Shown: positions 54,159 to 62,257 of the stretch, piece after piece | Position numbering within the stretch: the first letter of the stretch is position 1 | Layout of the letters: each line of letters opens with the position of its first letter | Assembly: GCF_023094165.1 (NCBI RefSeq) | Contig: NZ_JALMDK010000016.1 | Location: forward strand, 166,602 to 230,601 | Origin: Crossiella sp. S99.2 | Lineage (GTDB): Bacteria > Actinomycetota > Actinomycetes > Mycobacteriales > Pseudonocardiaceae | Direction of reading: 5' to 3' | DNA length: 64,000 nt | Translations under genes and position numbers: made by a program | The notes under the pieces: model-generated | The model's database searches: none | What the model was told of the DNA's origin: nothing | What the model saw: the letters and a program-made list of their open reading frames with translations, nothing else

Positions 54159-55435
54159 CCGCGCTGGTGAACGACATCGTGCTCCCGGACCCCCTGCCGC
54201 TGCCACGGCGAGTGTGGAAGAACCCGCGGCTGATGCACCACAATCGCCTGGCCGCCACGGTGCTCCTGGTCAACCTCGTCGTGCTCGGCTTCGCGCTGCC
54301 CGGCGGGATCGCCGCCGACTTCGCCGCCGACGCGGCACTGGCCAACTTCGCGCTGGCCATCCTGATCCGCCGCCAGCGCCTGATCAACCTGCTGTTCCGG
54401 CTGGCCACCGCGGCGCCGGTGACCTGGCCGCTGCGGGTGCGCTGGCTGCTGGGCAAGGTCTACCACTTCGGCGGCCTGCACGTCGGCGGCGCGGTGTCCG
54501 GCACGCTCTGGTTCGCCGGATTCGTCGCGCTGGCCACCATTGAGGGCGCGGCCACCGCCGTGCTGGTGCTGGCCTACCTCCTGGTCGCGCTGTTCGCCGC
54601 GATGGTGGTGCTGGCACTCCCCCGGCTACGCGCCAAGTCGCACAACCACTTCGAGCTGATGCACCGCTTCGGCGGCTGGACCTCGCTGATCCTGTTGTGG
54701 GCACTGACCATCACCCGATCCGTCTACAGTGGACATTCACTGGTGAGCACCCCGCAGTTCTGGGTGCTAGTCGGGCTCACCGCGGCCATCCTCGCCCCGT
54801 GGACCCGGTTGCGTCGAGTGCCGGTGACCATCGAACGGCCCTCGCCGCACGTGGCCATCGCCCGATTCACCCACGGCCGCAAGCCTTTCGCCGGCTCCTC
54901 CACCGCGATCAGCCGGTCCCCGCTGCGCGAATGGCACTCCTTCGCCAACATCCCCGCCCCCGGCGAACACGGCTTCCGGCTGACCATCTCCCGCGCGGGC
55001 GACTGGACCGGCCGCTTCATCGACGACCTGCCCTCCCACGTGTGGGTCAAGGGCATCAGCACCGCGGGCGTGGCCAACATCGAGACCCTGTTCCGCCGGG
55101 TCGTCTACGTCGCCACCGGCAGCGGCATCGGCCCCTGCCTGCCACATCTGCTCGCCCAGCAGGTGCCCGCCCGCCTCGTCTGGGCCACCCGCAACCCGCG
55201 GCTGACCTACGGCGACGGCCTGGTGGAGGAGATCCTCGCGGTGCAGCCCGAGGCGCAGATCTGGGACACCGGCGAACACGGCAAACCCGATATGGTCCGG
55301 CTCGCCTACGCCGCGTACCGGGATTTCGACGCCGAGGCGGTCATCTGCATCTCCAACAAGAAGCTCACCTGGCAGGTCGTGCACGGCCTCGAACGGGTGG
55401 GCATCCCCGCCTACGGCGCCATCTGGGACTCCTGA
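54155..55435 (+). CDS. Membrane FAD/NAD(P)-binding oxidoreductase, TmpL-like C-terminal half
   Basis: This 426-aa protein has about six TM helices in residues 30-215 (AATVLLVNLVVLGFALPGG, VLVLAYLLVALFAAMVVLAL) with His residues that may bind haem (LMHHNRLA, KVYHFGGLHVGG, HNHFELMHRFGG). It is followed by a ferredoxin-reductase-like part: EWHSFANIPAPGEHGFRLTI for flavin and VVYVATGSGIGPCLPHLLA (about 313-331) for NAD(P). It is coupled by ATGA overlap to the adenylation gene. TmpL is needed for redox homeostasis in fungi; a similar role here is inference. Confidence 0.8.
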   Translation: MTALVNDIVLPDPLPLPRRVWKNPRLMHHNRLAATVLLVNLVVLGFALPGGIAADFAADAALANFALAILIRRQRLINLLFRLATAAPVTWPLRVRWLLGKVYHFGGLHVGGAVSGTLWFAGFVALATIEGAATAVLVLAYLLVALFAAMVVLALPRLRAKSHNHFELMHRFGGWTSLILLWALTITRSVYSGHSLVSTPQFWVLVGLTAAILAPWTRLRRVPVTIERPSPHVAIARFTHGRKPFAGSSTAISRSPLREWHSFANIPAPGEHGFRLTISRAGDWTGRFIDDLPSHVWVKGISTAGVANIETLFRRVVYVATGSGIGPCLPHLLAQQVPARLVWATRNPRLTYGDGLVEEILAVQPEAQIWDTGEHGKPDMVRLAYAAYRDFDAEAVICISNKKLTWQVVHGLERVGIPAYGAIWDS

Positions 55436-55444
55436 TGGCATCAT

Positions 55445-55457
55445 CAGGAATGCTGAA
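55445..55457. promoter_or_regulatory. Candidate MarR operator 1, before the marR gene
   Basis: TCAGG-AAT-GCTGA, one mismatch from the TCAGG-N3-CCTGA palindrome seen at two other promoters of this cluster. It lies 30 bp before the MarR start, so self-repression is likely. Confidence 0.55.
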
Positions 55458-55486
55458 ATCCTGGCGCGCGGTGAGAGGATGGGTGG

Positions 55487-55957
55487 ATGGCCACCACCGA
55501 CGGCACGCCGTTGACCCTGTACCTGATCAAGCGGCTGGAGCTGGTGAGCCGCTCGCTGCTGGACGACGCACTGCGTCCGCGCGGGCTGACCACGTTGCAG
55601 TACACCGCCCTCACCGTCCTGGAGGCGCGAGGCGCGACCTCCTCGGCGCAGCTGGCCCGACGCTCCTTCCTGCGCCCGCAGACCATGCACGAGATGGTGC
55701 TGACCTTGGAAAAGCGCGGCCTGATCCGCCGCGAGGCGCAACCGGGCAACAAGCGTGTCCTGCTGGCCACGCTGACCGAGGCCGGCCAGGAGCTGCTCGC
55801 CGAGTGCAGGCCGGCCGTGCTGGAACTGGAACGCGCCATGCTCGAACAGTTCAGCCCTGGCCAGCGCGCGGTGTTCCGCGAGGCCCTCGAACTCGGCATC
55901 GGCTCACTGGCGCCGCTCGCACGGGAACGCGAGAGCACCGACGGCGGGCGCGACTGA
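55487..55957 (+). CDS. MarR-family regulator, probable repressor of hydroxycinnamate catabolism
   Basis: This 156-aa protein has the MarR winged helix: LTTLQYTALTVLEARGATSSAQLARR, RPQTMHEMVLTLEKRGLIRRE, then the wing NKRVLLATLTEAGQ. Known repressors of coumarate/ferulate genes (CouR, FerR, HcaR types) are MarR proteins released by the CoA thioester. Three matching palindromes lie at promoters of this cluster, including its own, which supports a regulon; ligand and binding are inferred. Confidence 0.88.
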   Translation: MATTDGTPLTLYLIKRLELVSRSLLDDALRPRGLTTLQYTALTVLEARGATSSAQLARRSFLRPQTMHEMVLTLEKRGLIRREAQPGNKRVLLATLTEAGQELLAECRPAVLELERAMLEQFSPGQRAVFREALELGIGSLAPLARERESTDGGRD

Positions 55958-56015
55958 GGACCGCGCCCAGCGCGTCCCAACCGTGACTTGATTCTTCGCT
56001 ACGCTTGACTGAATA

Positions 56016-56028
56016 TCAGGGAACCTGA
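56016..56028. promoter_or_regulatory. Candidate MarR operator 2, before the aldehyde dehydrogenase gene
   Basis: Perfect palindrome TCAGG-GAA-CCTGA, 32 bp before ATG 56060, where it would overlap the promoter or transcription start. Confidence 0.7.
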
Positions 56029-56059
56029 CATCTTGGGTGATCTGGTGAGAGGAGCTGAC

Positions 56060-57517
56060 ATGACGCTGCTCGGGGATGGAACCTGGGCCGGCCGGATCTT
56101 CACCGGCACCTGGCTGCCGGGTTCGGGGCTCGGCTACCCGGCGATCGAACCGGCCACCGGCGCCGAACTGGCCGAGGTCGGTCAGGCCACGGCCGGTGAC
56201 GTGGTGGTGGCCGCGCAGCGGGCCGCGGTGGTGCAGACCTCCTGGGCCGCGACCCCCGCGGTCGAGCGGGCCGCTGTGCTGTCCCGGGCCGCCGCGCTGT
56301 TCGAGGAGCATGCCGAGGAAATCAACGAGTGGGTGGTGCGCGAGTCCGGCTCGACCCGGCTCAAGAGCGGCCTGGAAGTCGCGGCCTCGATCGCCGAATG
56401 CCGGGAGGCCGCCGCACTGGCCACCGCCCCCTACGGTGAGCTGCTGCACTCGCCGATGCCCCGGATCAGCATGGAGCGCCGGATCCCGGTCGGGGTGGTG
56501 TCGGTGATCTCGCCGTTCAACTTCCCGCTCATCCTGTCCCTGCGCTCGCTCGCCCCGGCCCTGGCGCTGGGCAACGCGGTGCTGCTCAAGCCGGATCCGC
56601 GCACCGCGATCTGCGGTGGCGTGCTCATCGCCCGCGTCTTCGAGGAGGCCGGGCTGCCGGAAGGGTTGCTGCAGCTGCTGCCCGGCGGCGTCGAGGTCGG
56701 CAGCGCGATGATCGACGCGCCCCAGGTGCGGGTGGTGTCCTTCACCGGTTCCACCCCGGCCGGACGCGCGATCGGCGCGCAGGCGGCGAAAACCCTGACC
56801 CGCACGCATCTCGAACTCGGCGGCAACAGCGCCCTGGTCGTGCTCGGCGACGTGGATGTCGAGGCGGCCGCCTCCTGCGGCGCGTTCGGCAACTTCGTCC
56901 ACTCCGGACAGGCCTGCATGGCCATCGGCAGGCACCTGGTGCACGAATCGATCTACGACGATTACGTTGCCCTGCTGGCGAAGAAGGCCGACGCGCTCAC
57001 CGTCGGGGACGGCTTCCGGGCGGACGTCGCACTCGGCCCGATCATCGACCAGAAGCAGCTCAACCACGTCAAGGACCTGGTCGAGCGCAGTGTCGCCGAC
57101 GGCGCCCGGCTGGTCGCGGGTGGCACGCACGACGGCCTGTTCTACCGCCCGACCGTGCTGGCCGACTGCACCTCGGCGACCCCGGCCTACCGCGAGGAGG
57201 TCTTCGGGCCGGTGGCCTGCGTGCGCCCATTCTCCACTGTGGACGAAGCGGTGGTGCTGGCCGCCGACAGCGAGTACGGGCTGGCGCTCGGCGTGCTGGG
57301 CAACGACCTGGCCGCGGCGATGGCCATCGCCGACCGGGTGCCCGCGGGCCTGGTGCACATCAACGACCAGACCTTCAACGACGATCCGAACGCCCCCTTC
57401 GGCGGCGTCCGCGCCTCCGGCACCTCCCGGGTCGGCGGCGCCCGCGCCAACCTGGAGTGCTACACCGACACCCAGTGGCTCACCCTGCGCGCCACCGCCC
57501 CGAGTTACCCGTTCTGA
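56060..57517 (+). CDS. vdh: Aldehyde dehydrogenase, vanillin/benzaldehyde type
   Basis: This 485-aa protein has catalytic C286 (FVHSGQACMAIGR) and E252 (THLELGGNSALVV), the NAD site GVVSVISPFNFPLILSLRSLAPALALG and FTGSTPAGRAIG. Vanillin and benzaldehyde dehydrogenases share PFGGVRASGTSRVGG near the C-terminus. It would oxidise the aromatic aldehyde released by the hydratase/lyase to vanillate or 4-hydroxybenzoate. ATG 56060 follows GAGAGGAG. Specificity is inferred from the cluster. Confidence 0.88.
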   Translation: MTLLGDGTWAGRIFTGTWLPGSGLGYPAIEPATGAELAEVGQATAGDVVVAAQRAAVVQTSWAATPAVERAAVLSRAAALFEEHAEEINEWVVRESGSTRLKSGLEVAASIAECREAAALATAPYGELLHSPMPRISMERRIPVGVVSVISPFNFPLILSLRSLAPALALGNAVLLKPDPRTAICGGVLIARVFEEAGLPEGLLQLLPGGVEVGSAMIDAPQVRVVSFTGSTPAGRAIGAQAAKTLTRTHLELGGNSALVVLGDVDVEAAASCGAFGNFVHSGQACMAIGRHLVHESIYDDYVALLAKKADALTVGDGFRADVALGPIIDQKQLNHVKDLVERSVADGARLVAGGTHDGLFYRPTVLADCTSATPAYREEVFGPVACVRPFSTVDEAVVLAADSEYGLALGVLGNDLAAAMAIADRVPAGLVHINDQTFNDDPNAPFGGVRASGTSRVGGARANLECYTDTQWLTLRATAPSYPF

Positions 57518-57530
57518 CCACTCCCCCGGC

Positions 57531-57600
57531 GAGTTGGGCCAACTGGTACGCCGGTTTTGCCCAAGCGGGCGTACCAGTTGGCCCAAGTGGTACGAGACAG
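57531..57600. repeat. Intergenic palindrome, TTGGCC/GTAC family, copy 5
   Basis: A perfect 19-bp inverted repeat (57534-57552 and 57568-57586, arm TTGGGCCAACTGGTACGCC) with a 15-nt loop, the same arms and loop length as copy 1, 45 kb away. It lies between two co-directional genes, 16 bp after the first stop. Confidence 0.9.
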
Positions 57601-57609
57601 GAGGTCCCC

Positions 57610-58713
57610 ATGTCGCAGGCACAGGCCGCCGTGGTCGAGCAGGCGGGCGGCGCGTTCACCATCCAGGAGGTCGAACTCGACCCGCCGCGCCCGGATGAGG
57701 TGGTGGTGCGGATGGTCGCCGCCGGGCTCTGCCACACCGATCTCAGCGTGCGCGCCGGCGGGCTGCCGTTCCCGTTGCCCGGAGTGCTCGGACATGAGGG
57801 CGCCGGGGTGGTCGAGGAGGTCGGATCGGCGGTCACCCGGGTGGTGCCCGGTGATCACGTGCTGCTCACCTTCACCTCCTGCGGACGCTGTGCCGCCTGC
57901 CGCGACGGGCACCCTGCCTACTGCGCGACCTGGTTGCCCGCCAACCTCATCGGCGGTCTGCGCGCCGACGGCAGCCACACCCTGCGCCGCGCCGGACACG
58001 GGATCGGCGGGCACTTCTTCGGCCAGTCCAGCTTCGCCACCCGCGCGCTGGTCGACGAGCGCAGCCTGGTGAAGGTGGCCGCGGAACTGCCCCTGGACGT
58101 GCTCGCCCCGCTGGGCTGCGGCATCCAGACCGGGGTCGGCGCGGTGCTCAACACGCTGCGCCCGGCCTACGGGCAATCCCTGGCCGTCTTCGGTTCCGGG
58201 GCCGTCGGACTCGCCGCGATCATCGCGGGCACCTGGACGAACGCGGGCCAGCTCATCGCGATCGACCTGCTGCCACAACGGTTGCGGCTCGCGGCCAGGC
58301 TGGGCGCCACGCACACGATCAACGCCGCGGAACAGGACGTGCCCTCGGCGCTGCGCGAGATCACCGGCGGACGCGGCGTGCACAACGCGGTGGAATCCAC
58401 CGGCAACACCGGGGTGCTGCGCACCGCGGTCGACGCGCTGGCCGCCCGCGGGGGCTGCGCCGTGGTCGGCGCGCCGCCCTTCGGTGCCGAGGTGGCCATC
58501 GACGTGAACGACCTGATCGCGGGCAAGCGAGTTATCGGGGTGACCGAAGGGGATTCGGAGCCGGAGACGCTGATCCCGTTCCTGGTCGCGCAGTACCAGG
58601 CGGGCAGGCTGCCCCTGGAAGAGCTGATCACCGGATTCGACTTCGCCGACATCAACGCCGCGGCCGCGTCCGTCCACACTGGACAGTCGATCAAACCGGT
58701 GCTGCGGTTCTGA
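57610..58713 (+). CDS. Zinc-dependent aryl/benzyl-alcohol dehydrogenase
   Basis: This 367-aa protein is a class-III-like zinc alcohol dehydrogenase: LCHTDLSVR and LGHEGAGVVEEVG for the catalytic zinc, CGRCAACRDGHPAYC for the structural zinc, and NAD motif VFGSGAVGLAAI. Benzyl-alcohol dehydrogenases have this form. It would interconvert vanillyl or coumaryl-type alcohol and aldehyde. ATG 57610 follows GGAGG. It ends 6 bp from the convergent CoA ligase gene. Confidence 0.88.
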   Translation: MSQAQAAVVEQAGGAFTIQEVELDPPRPDEVVVRMVAAGLCHTDLSVRAGGLPFPLPGVLGHEGAGVVEEVGSAVTRVVPGDHVLLTFTSCGRCAACRDGHPAYCATWLPANLIGGLRADGSHTLRRAGHGIGGHFFGQSSFATRALVDERSLVKVAAELPLDVLAPLGCGIQTGVGAVLNTLRPAYGQSLAVFGSGAVGLAAIIAGTWTNAGQLIAIDLLPQRLRLAARLGATHTINAAEQDVPSALREITGGRGVHNAVESTGNTGVLRTAVDALAARGGCAVVGAPPFGAEVAIDVNDLIAGKRVIGVTEGDSEPETLIPFLVAQYQAGRLPLEELITGFDFADINAAAASVHTGQSIKPVLRF

Positions 58714-58719
58714 TCCCGT

Positions 58720-60210
58720 TCAGGAGTACAGCTTCCGCACCTCGGGCTTGAGGATCTTGCCAGAGCCCGAGGTCGGCAGCGTGCTCACCAACCGCACCGA
58801 CTTGGGCACCTTGTAGGCGGCCAGCCGGGTGCGCAGGAAGGCCAGCAACTCCAACTCCCGGACCTGCGCGCCGGGCTCGGGCAGCACGATCGCCTTGCCG
58901 ACCTCGCCCCATTTCTCGTCGGGGACACCGATCACGGCGCAGGCCTGGACCCCGGGGAAGGCGTGGATCGCCTCCTCCACCTCGGCCGGGTAGATGTTCT
59001 CCCCACCCGAGATGATCATGTCCTTGAGCCGGTCGACGAGGTAGACGTAACCGTCCTCATCGACCGTGGCGATATCGCCGGAGTGGAACCAGCCAGCGCG
59101 CACCGCGGCCGCGGTTTCCCCTGGCTGGCGCCAATATCCGCGCATCACGTTGGGGCCGCTGACAATCACCTCGCCGCGGATGCCCGGCGGCACCGGGTGG
59201 CCGCCGGGGTCCACCACGCGCACGTCGGTGAAGAAGGACGGCACCCCGGCGGAGCCGATCTTGTCCTGGGCCCGTGCCGGGTCGAGCAGCAGGGCGCCGG
59301 GCGAGGTCTCGGTCATCCCGTAGCCCTGGGCGAAGCCGATGCCGCGGTCGAGGTAACGCTGGATGATCGCCGTGGGCACCGGGGCCCCGCCGCACAACAG
59401 GGTGCGCAGGCTGGCGAGATCCGCCGCGGGCCAGCACGGGTGCGCCGCCATCGCGGCGAACATGGTGGGCACACCGAACATCAGCGTGATCCGCTCGCGC
59501 TCGATCGTGTCCAGGGCCGCGCCGGGGTCGAAGGCGGAGTGCAGCACCACCGTGCCGCCCTTGAGCAGGGTGGGCAGGCAGATCATGCCCAGCGCGGCGG
59601 TGTGGAACAGCGGCGCGGCGATCAGCGCCCGCTCGTCCCCGGCGAGGTCGGTCTCGACCAGGACGTTGACACTGTTCCAGGTCAGGTTCCCGTGCGTCAG
59701 CTGGGCGCCCTTGGGGCGGCCGGTGCTGCCGGAGGTGTACATGATCAGGCAGGTGTCGTCGAGGCTGACCGGGATGTCCGGCGGTTCCGCCGCGGTGCTC
59801 AGCAGTCGCTCGTACTCCTCGGCCACCGGGATCAGCCGCAGGCCGGGGTGTTCGGCCAGGGCGGCGACCGTGCCGGCGTGCGCCGGGGTGTGCACGAGCA
59901 TCGCGGCGCCGGAATCGGTCAGCGCGTGGTCGATTTCCGGGGCGGCGAGCCGGAAGTTGAGCGGCACGAAGACCGCGCCGAGCAGCCCGCAGGCGAAGAG
60001 CAGTTCCAGGTACGCCGGATGGTTTGGGCCGAGGTAGGCGACCCGGTCGCCGAAGCGCACACCCGCGGCGGACAGGCCGTGCGCGAGTCCGGTCACCCGC
60101 CGGGACAGCTCCGCGTAGCTCAGCTCCCGGTCCTCGTGCCGGACCGCCACCGCCTGCGGGGTCATCCTGGCCCGACGTGCGGGCCAGGAGCCCAAACCCT
60201 GATTTCGCAA
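58720..60210 (-). CDS. fcs: Feruloyl/hydroxycinnamoyl-CoA synthetase
   Basis: This 496-aa acyl-CoA synthetase has AMP motif MYTSGSTGRPKGAQLTH, QGYGMTETSPG, GWFHSGDIATVDEDGYVYLVDRLKDMIISGGENIYPAEVE and the C-terminal Lys in SGSGKILK. In ferulate pathways this enzyme activates the acid before the hydratase/lyase acts. The TTG start at 60210 has GAGGAG at ideal spacing; the upstream hydratase gene ends 28 bp before. Substrate is inferred from the neighbour. Confidence 0.88.
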   Translation of the reverse strand: MRNQGLGSWPARRARMTPQAVAVRHEDRELSYAELSRRVTGLAHGLSAAGVRFGDRVAYLGPNHPAYLELLFACGLLGAVFVPLNFRLAAPEIDHALTDSGAAMLVHTPAHAGTVAALAEHPGLRLIPVAEEYERLLSTAAEPPDIPVSLDDTCLIMYTSGSTGRPKGAQLTHGNLTWNSVNVLVETDLAGDERALIAAPLFHTAALGMICLPTLLKGGTVVLHSAFDPGAALDTIERERITLMFGVPTMFAAMAAHPCWPAADLASLRTLLCGGAPVPTAIIQRYLDRGIGFAQGYGMTETSPGALLLDPARAQDKIGSAGVPSFFTDVRVVDPGGHPVPPGIRGEVIVSGPNVMRGYWRQPGETAAAVRAGWFHSGDIATVDEDGYVYLVDRLKDMIISGGENIYPAEVEEAIHAFPGVQACAVIGVPDEKWGEVGKAIVLPEPGAQVRELELLAFLRTRLAAYKVPKSVRLVSTLPTSGSGKILKPEVRKLYS

Positions 60211-60238
60211 CGGTTTCTCCTCATGCCCAGGCGGCAGG

Positions 60239-61111
60239 CTACTCCTTGCCGGGGTCGAAGGTGCTCAGGCCGGGCCGGTAGGTTTTGTCGTCGAGGAACT
60301 GGGTGAGCCCCTTGGCCCTGGCCCCGGCACGGTCGACGAACTGCGACTGGTCGAGCTTGGCGTAGAGGTAGTCCTCGGCCTGTTCCCAGGGCATTTCCTT
60401 GGCGATCCGGTAGCCGACCTTGGCCGAGTGCAGCACGGCCTGGTTCATCGAGGCCAGTTTGAGTGCCACCTCGCGGGTGCGCTCGCGCAACCGGTCCCCC
60501 GGCAGCGCTTCGTTGACCAGTCGCATCTCAGCAGCCCTGCGACCGTCGAAGGACTCGCCGGTCATGATGTGGAAGAGCGCGTCCCGCTGGGGCACGGTCG
60601 CGGCGAGGGCCCGGCTGACCACCCCGCCCGGCGGGATGCCCCAGTTGACCTCGGAGAGCCCGAACCGCGCCTGCTCGTCGGCGAAGGCCAGATCGCAGGC
60701 GACCAGGGGGGTGAACGCGCCGCCGAAGCACCAGCCGTTGACCATCGCGATGGTCGGTTTGCTCCAGTGCGCCAACCGCTTCCACTGCCATTCGGCACTG
60801 GCCCGGCGCACCTTGAGCTGCACGGCGAGGCTGCCGGTGGCGTCGACCTCGCGGAAGTACTCCTTGAGGTCCATGCCGGCGGAGAACGCCTCCCCCGCGC
60901 CGGTGAGCACCAGCACCCGGCAGCGTTCGTCGGCCTCCAGATGGTCCAGCACGCGGACCATCTCGTCGTTGAGCGTCGGATTCATCGCGTTGCGCTTCTT
61001 CGGCCGGTTCAGCATCACCCAGGCAATGCCCTGATCGAAGCTGACCTCAACGGTGTTCCCCCACGGTTCGGGCACGACCGGCGGGGAGTCGGCGGGGATC
61101 GCAGTGCTCAT
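60239..61111 (-). CDS. ech: p-Hydroxycinnamoyl-CoA hydratase/lyase (feruloyl-CoA hydratase/aldolase)
   Basis: This 290-aa crotonase closely follows the Pseudomonas enzyme: VMLNRPKKRNAMNPTLN, LTGAGEAFSAGMDLKEYFREVD, KPTIAMVNGWCFGGAFTPLVACDLA, FGLSEVNWGIPPGG and EQAEDYLYAKLDQS. These blocks separate it from fatty-acid crotonases. It hydrates feruloyl- or coumaroyl-CoA and cleaves it to the aldehyde and acetyl-CoA. ATG 61111 follows GGAGTGAG. The operator palindrome is 15 bp upstream. Confidence 0.94.
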   Translation of the reverse strand: MSTAIPADSPPVVPEPWGNTVEVSFDQGIAWVMLNRPKKRNAMNPTLNDEMVRVLDHLEADERCRVLVLTGAGEAFSAGMDLKEYFREVDATGSLAVQLKVRRASAEWQWKRLAHWSKPTIAMVNGWCFGGAFTPLVACDLAFADEQARFGLSEVNWGIPPGGVVSRALAATVPQRDALFHIMTGESFDGRRAAEMRLVNEALPGDRLRERTREVALKLASMNQAVLHSAKVGYRIAKEMPWEQAEDYLYAKLDQSQFVDRAGARAKGLTQFLDDKTYRPGLSTFDPGKE

Positions 61112-61125
61112 CAGCTCACTCCTAC

Positions 61126-61144
61126 ATCTCAGGAACCCTGAGAT
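61126..61144. promoter_or_regulatory. Candidate MarR operator 3, before the hydratase/lyase gene
   Basis: Palindrome ATCTCAGG-AAC-CCTGAGAT with perfect 8-bp arms, the best of the three sites. It lies just before the ribosome binding site, so a bound repressor would block transcription. Confidence 0.75.
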
Positions 61145-61206
61145 AGATGTAGCAAGCCAAACCCACCCCCGTCAAGCAAAGCCCACCAGACCGACCGGAC
61201 ACCGCC

Positions 61207-61275
61207 GAGTTGGCCCAAGTCGTACGCATAGTTGGCCAAACTGGGCGTACCGCTTGGGCCAACTCGACGGCGGAG
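61207..61275. repeat. Intergenic palindrome, TTGGCC/GTAC family, copy 6
   Basis: Arms at 61207-61228 and 61246-61267 match at 20 of 22 positions (core CGAGTTGGCCCAAG). It lies 15 bp past the stop of the minus-strand DJ-1-like gene. Its flank ACGGCGGAGG matches copy 2. Confidence 0.88.
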
Positions 61276-61281
61276 GCCTGC

Positions 61282-61980
61282 TCAGGCGTGCCAGACCGTG
61301 CCGCGCCGTTCGTACTCCAGGATCTCCTCGGCCGCGAGCGCGACCTGCGCCCCGGCGTAGCGTTCGACCAGCCACAGCGCCACGTCCAGCCCCGAGGTCA
61401 CCCCGCCGCCGGTGATCAGGTCGCCGTCGTCGACCACCCGCGCGTTGACCACGGTGGCGCCGTGCGCGGCGAGGTCGGCCTTGGCCTTGCCGTGGGTGGT
61501 CGCGGTGCGGCCGCGGGTACGCCCAGCCGCGGCGAGCACCATGACCCCGGTGCAGATGCCTGCCAGCGGCGTGCGCACCTCGGCCAGCCTGCCGAGGAAC
61601 TCCTTGTCCCGCATCAGTTTCCGGACCCCGGGCCGCGGCTGACCGGAGGGCGGCAGGTGGTAGCCACCACCGGGAACCACCAGGACATCCGCCAGCTCCG
61701 GCGACCAGCCACCGGGAACCTCCACCCTGGTCTGATAGGTGCAGGTGATCATCCCGGGCGCGCCGGTGGTGACCATCAGCGGCGGCGCGATCGCCCCGGC
61801 GCTGAGTTTCGCCGCCAGGCCAAGCACTTCCACCGGCGCGATGAAGTCCTGCTCCTCCACCCCCTCGAACATCAGCACCTGGAACCGCACCGGTTTCGCC
61901 GCCGGAGACCCGCCTGCCACGGCGGTACCGGCCGAGGCGGCAATGCCGGCCGAAGCACGCAGGAAAGCTCGTCGCTGCAT
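61282..61980 (-). CDS. DJ-1/PfpI-family protein with Tat-type signal
   Basis: This 232-aa protein has a twin-arginine signal (MQRRAFLRASAGIAASAGTA) followed by a DJ-1/PfpI domain with VLMFEGVEEQDFIAPVEVLG, VLVVPGGGYHLPPSG and nucleophile-elbow C143 in LAGICTGVMVLAAAG. It resembles isonitrile-hydratase/ThiJ-type proteins; an exported form is less common. ATG 61980 is chosen because the Tat signal starts there; the frame runs on to 62016. Confidence 0.85.
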   Translation of the reverse strand: MQRRAFLRASAGIAASAGTAVAGGSPAAKPVRFQVLMFEGVEEQDFIAPVEVLGLAAKLSAGAIAPPLMVTTGAPGMITCTYQTRVEVPGGWSPELADVLVVPGGGYHLPPSGQPRPGVRKLMRDKEFLGRLAEVRTPLAGICTGVMVLAAAGRTRGRTATTHGKAKADLAAHGATVVNARVVDDGDLITGGGVTSGLDVALWLVERYAGAQVALAAEEILEYERRGTVWHA

Positions 61981-62257
61981 CGGAACTCCCGAGGGTGGGG
62001 ACCGTGGCGGCGGCATCTCATCGTCACCGACCGCGGCCGTGCCCGGCTATCGCCTGACGTGGCCGGTACTCGCCACGCGAGGAAGAGAGAACCTTGCCGC
62101 ACAACAACACCGGGGTATCCTGCGCCTCGGCCTGCCCGTTCGTACCCAAGGATGTGGCTGAACAGGCAGCCCCGGCCATGACCTGTCGTGGATCCGCACC
62201 CATCGGTGAATAGTGCCGACCTGATCTTATAGGCAACCTTCCGCCAAAGGAGCCGTC

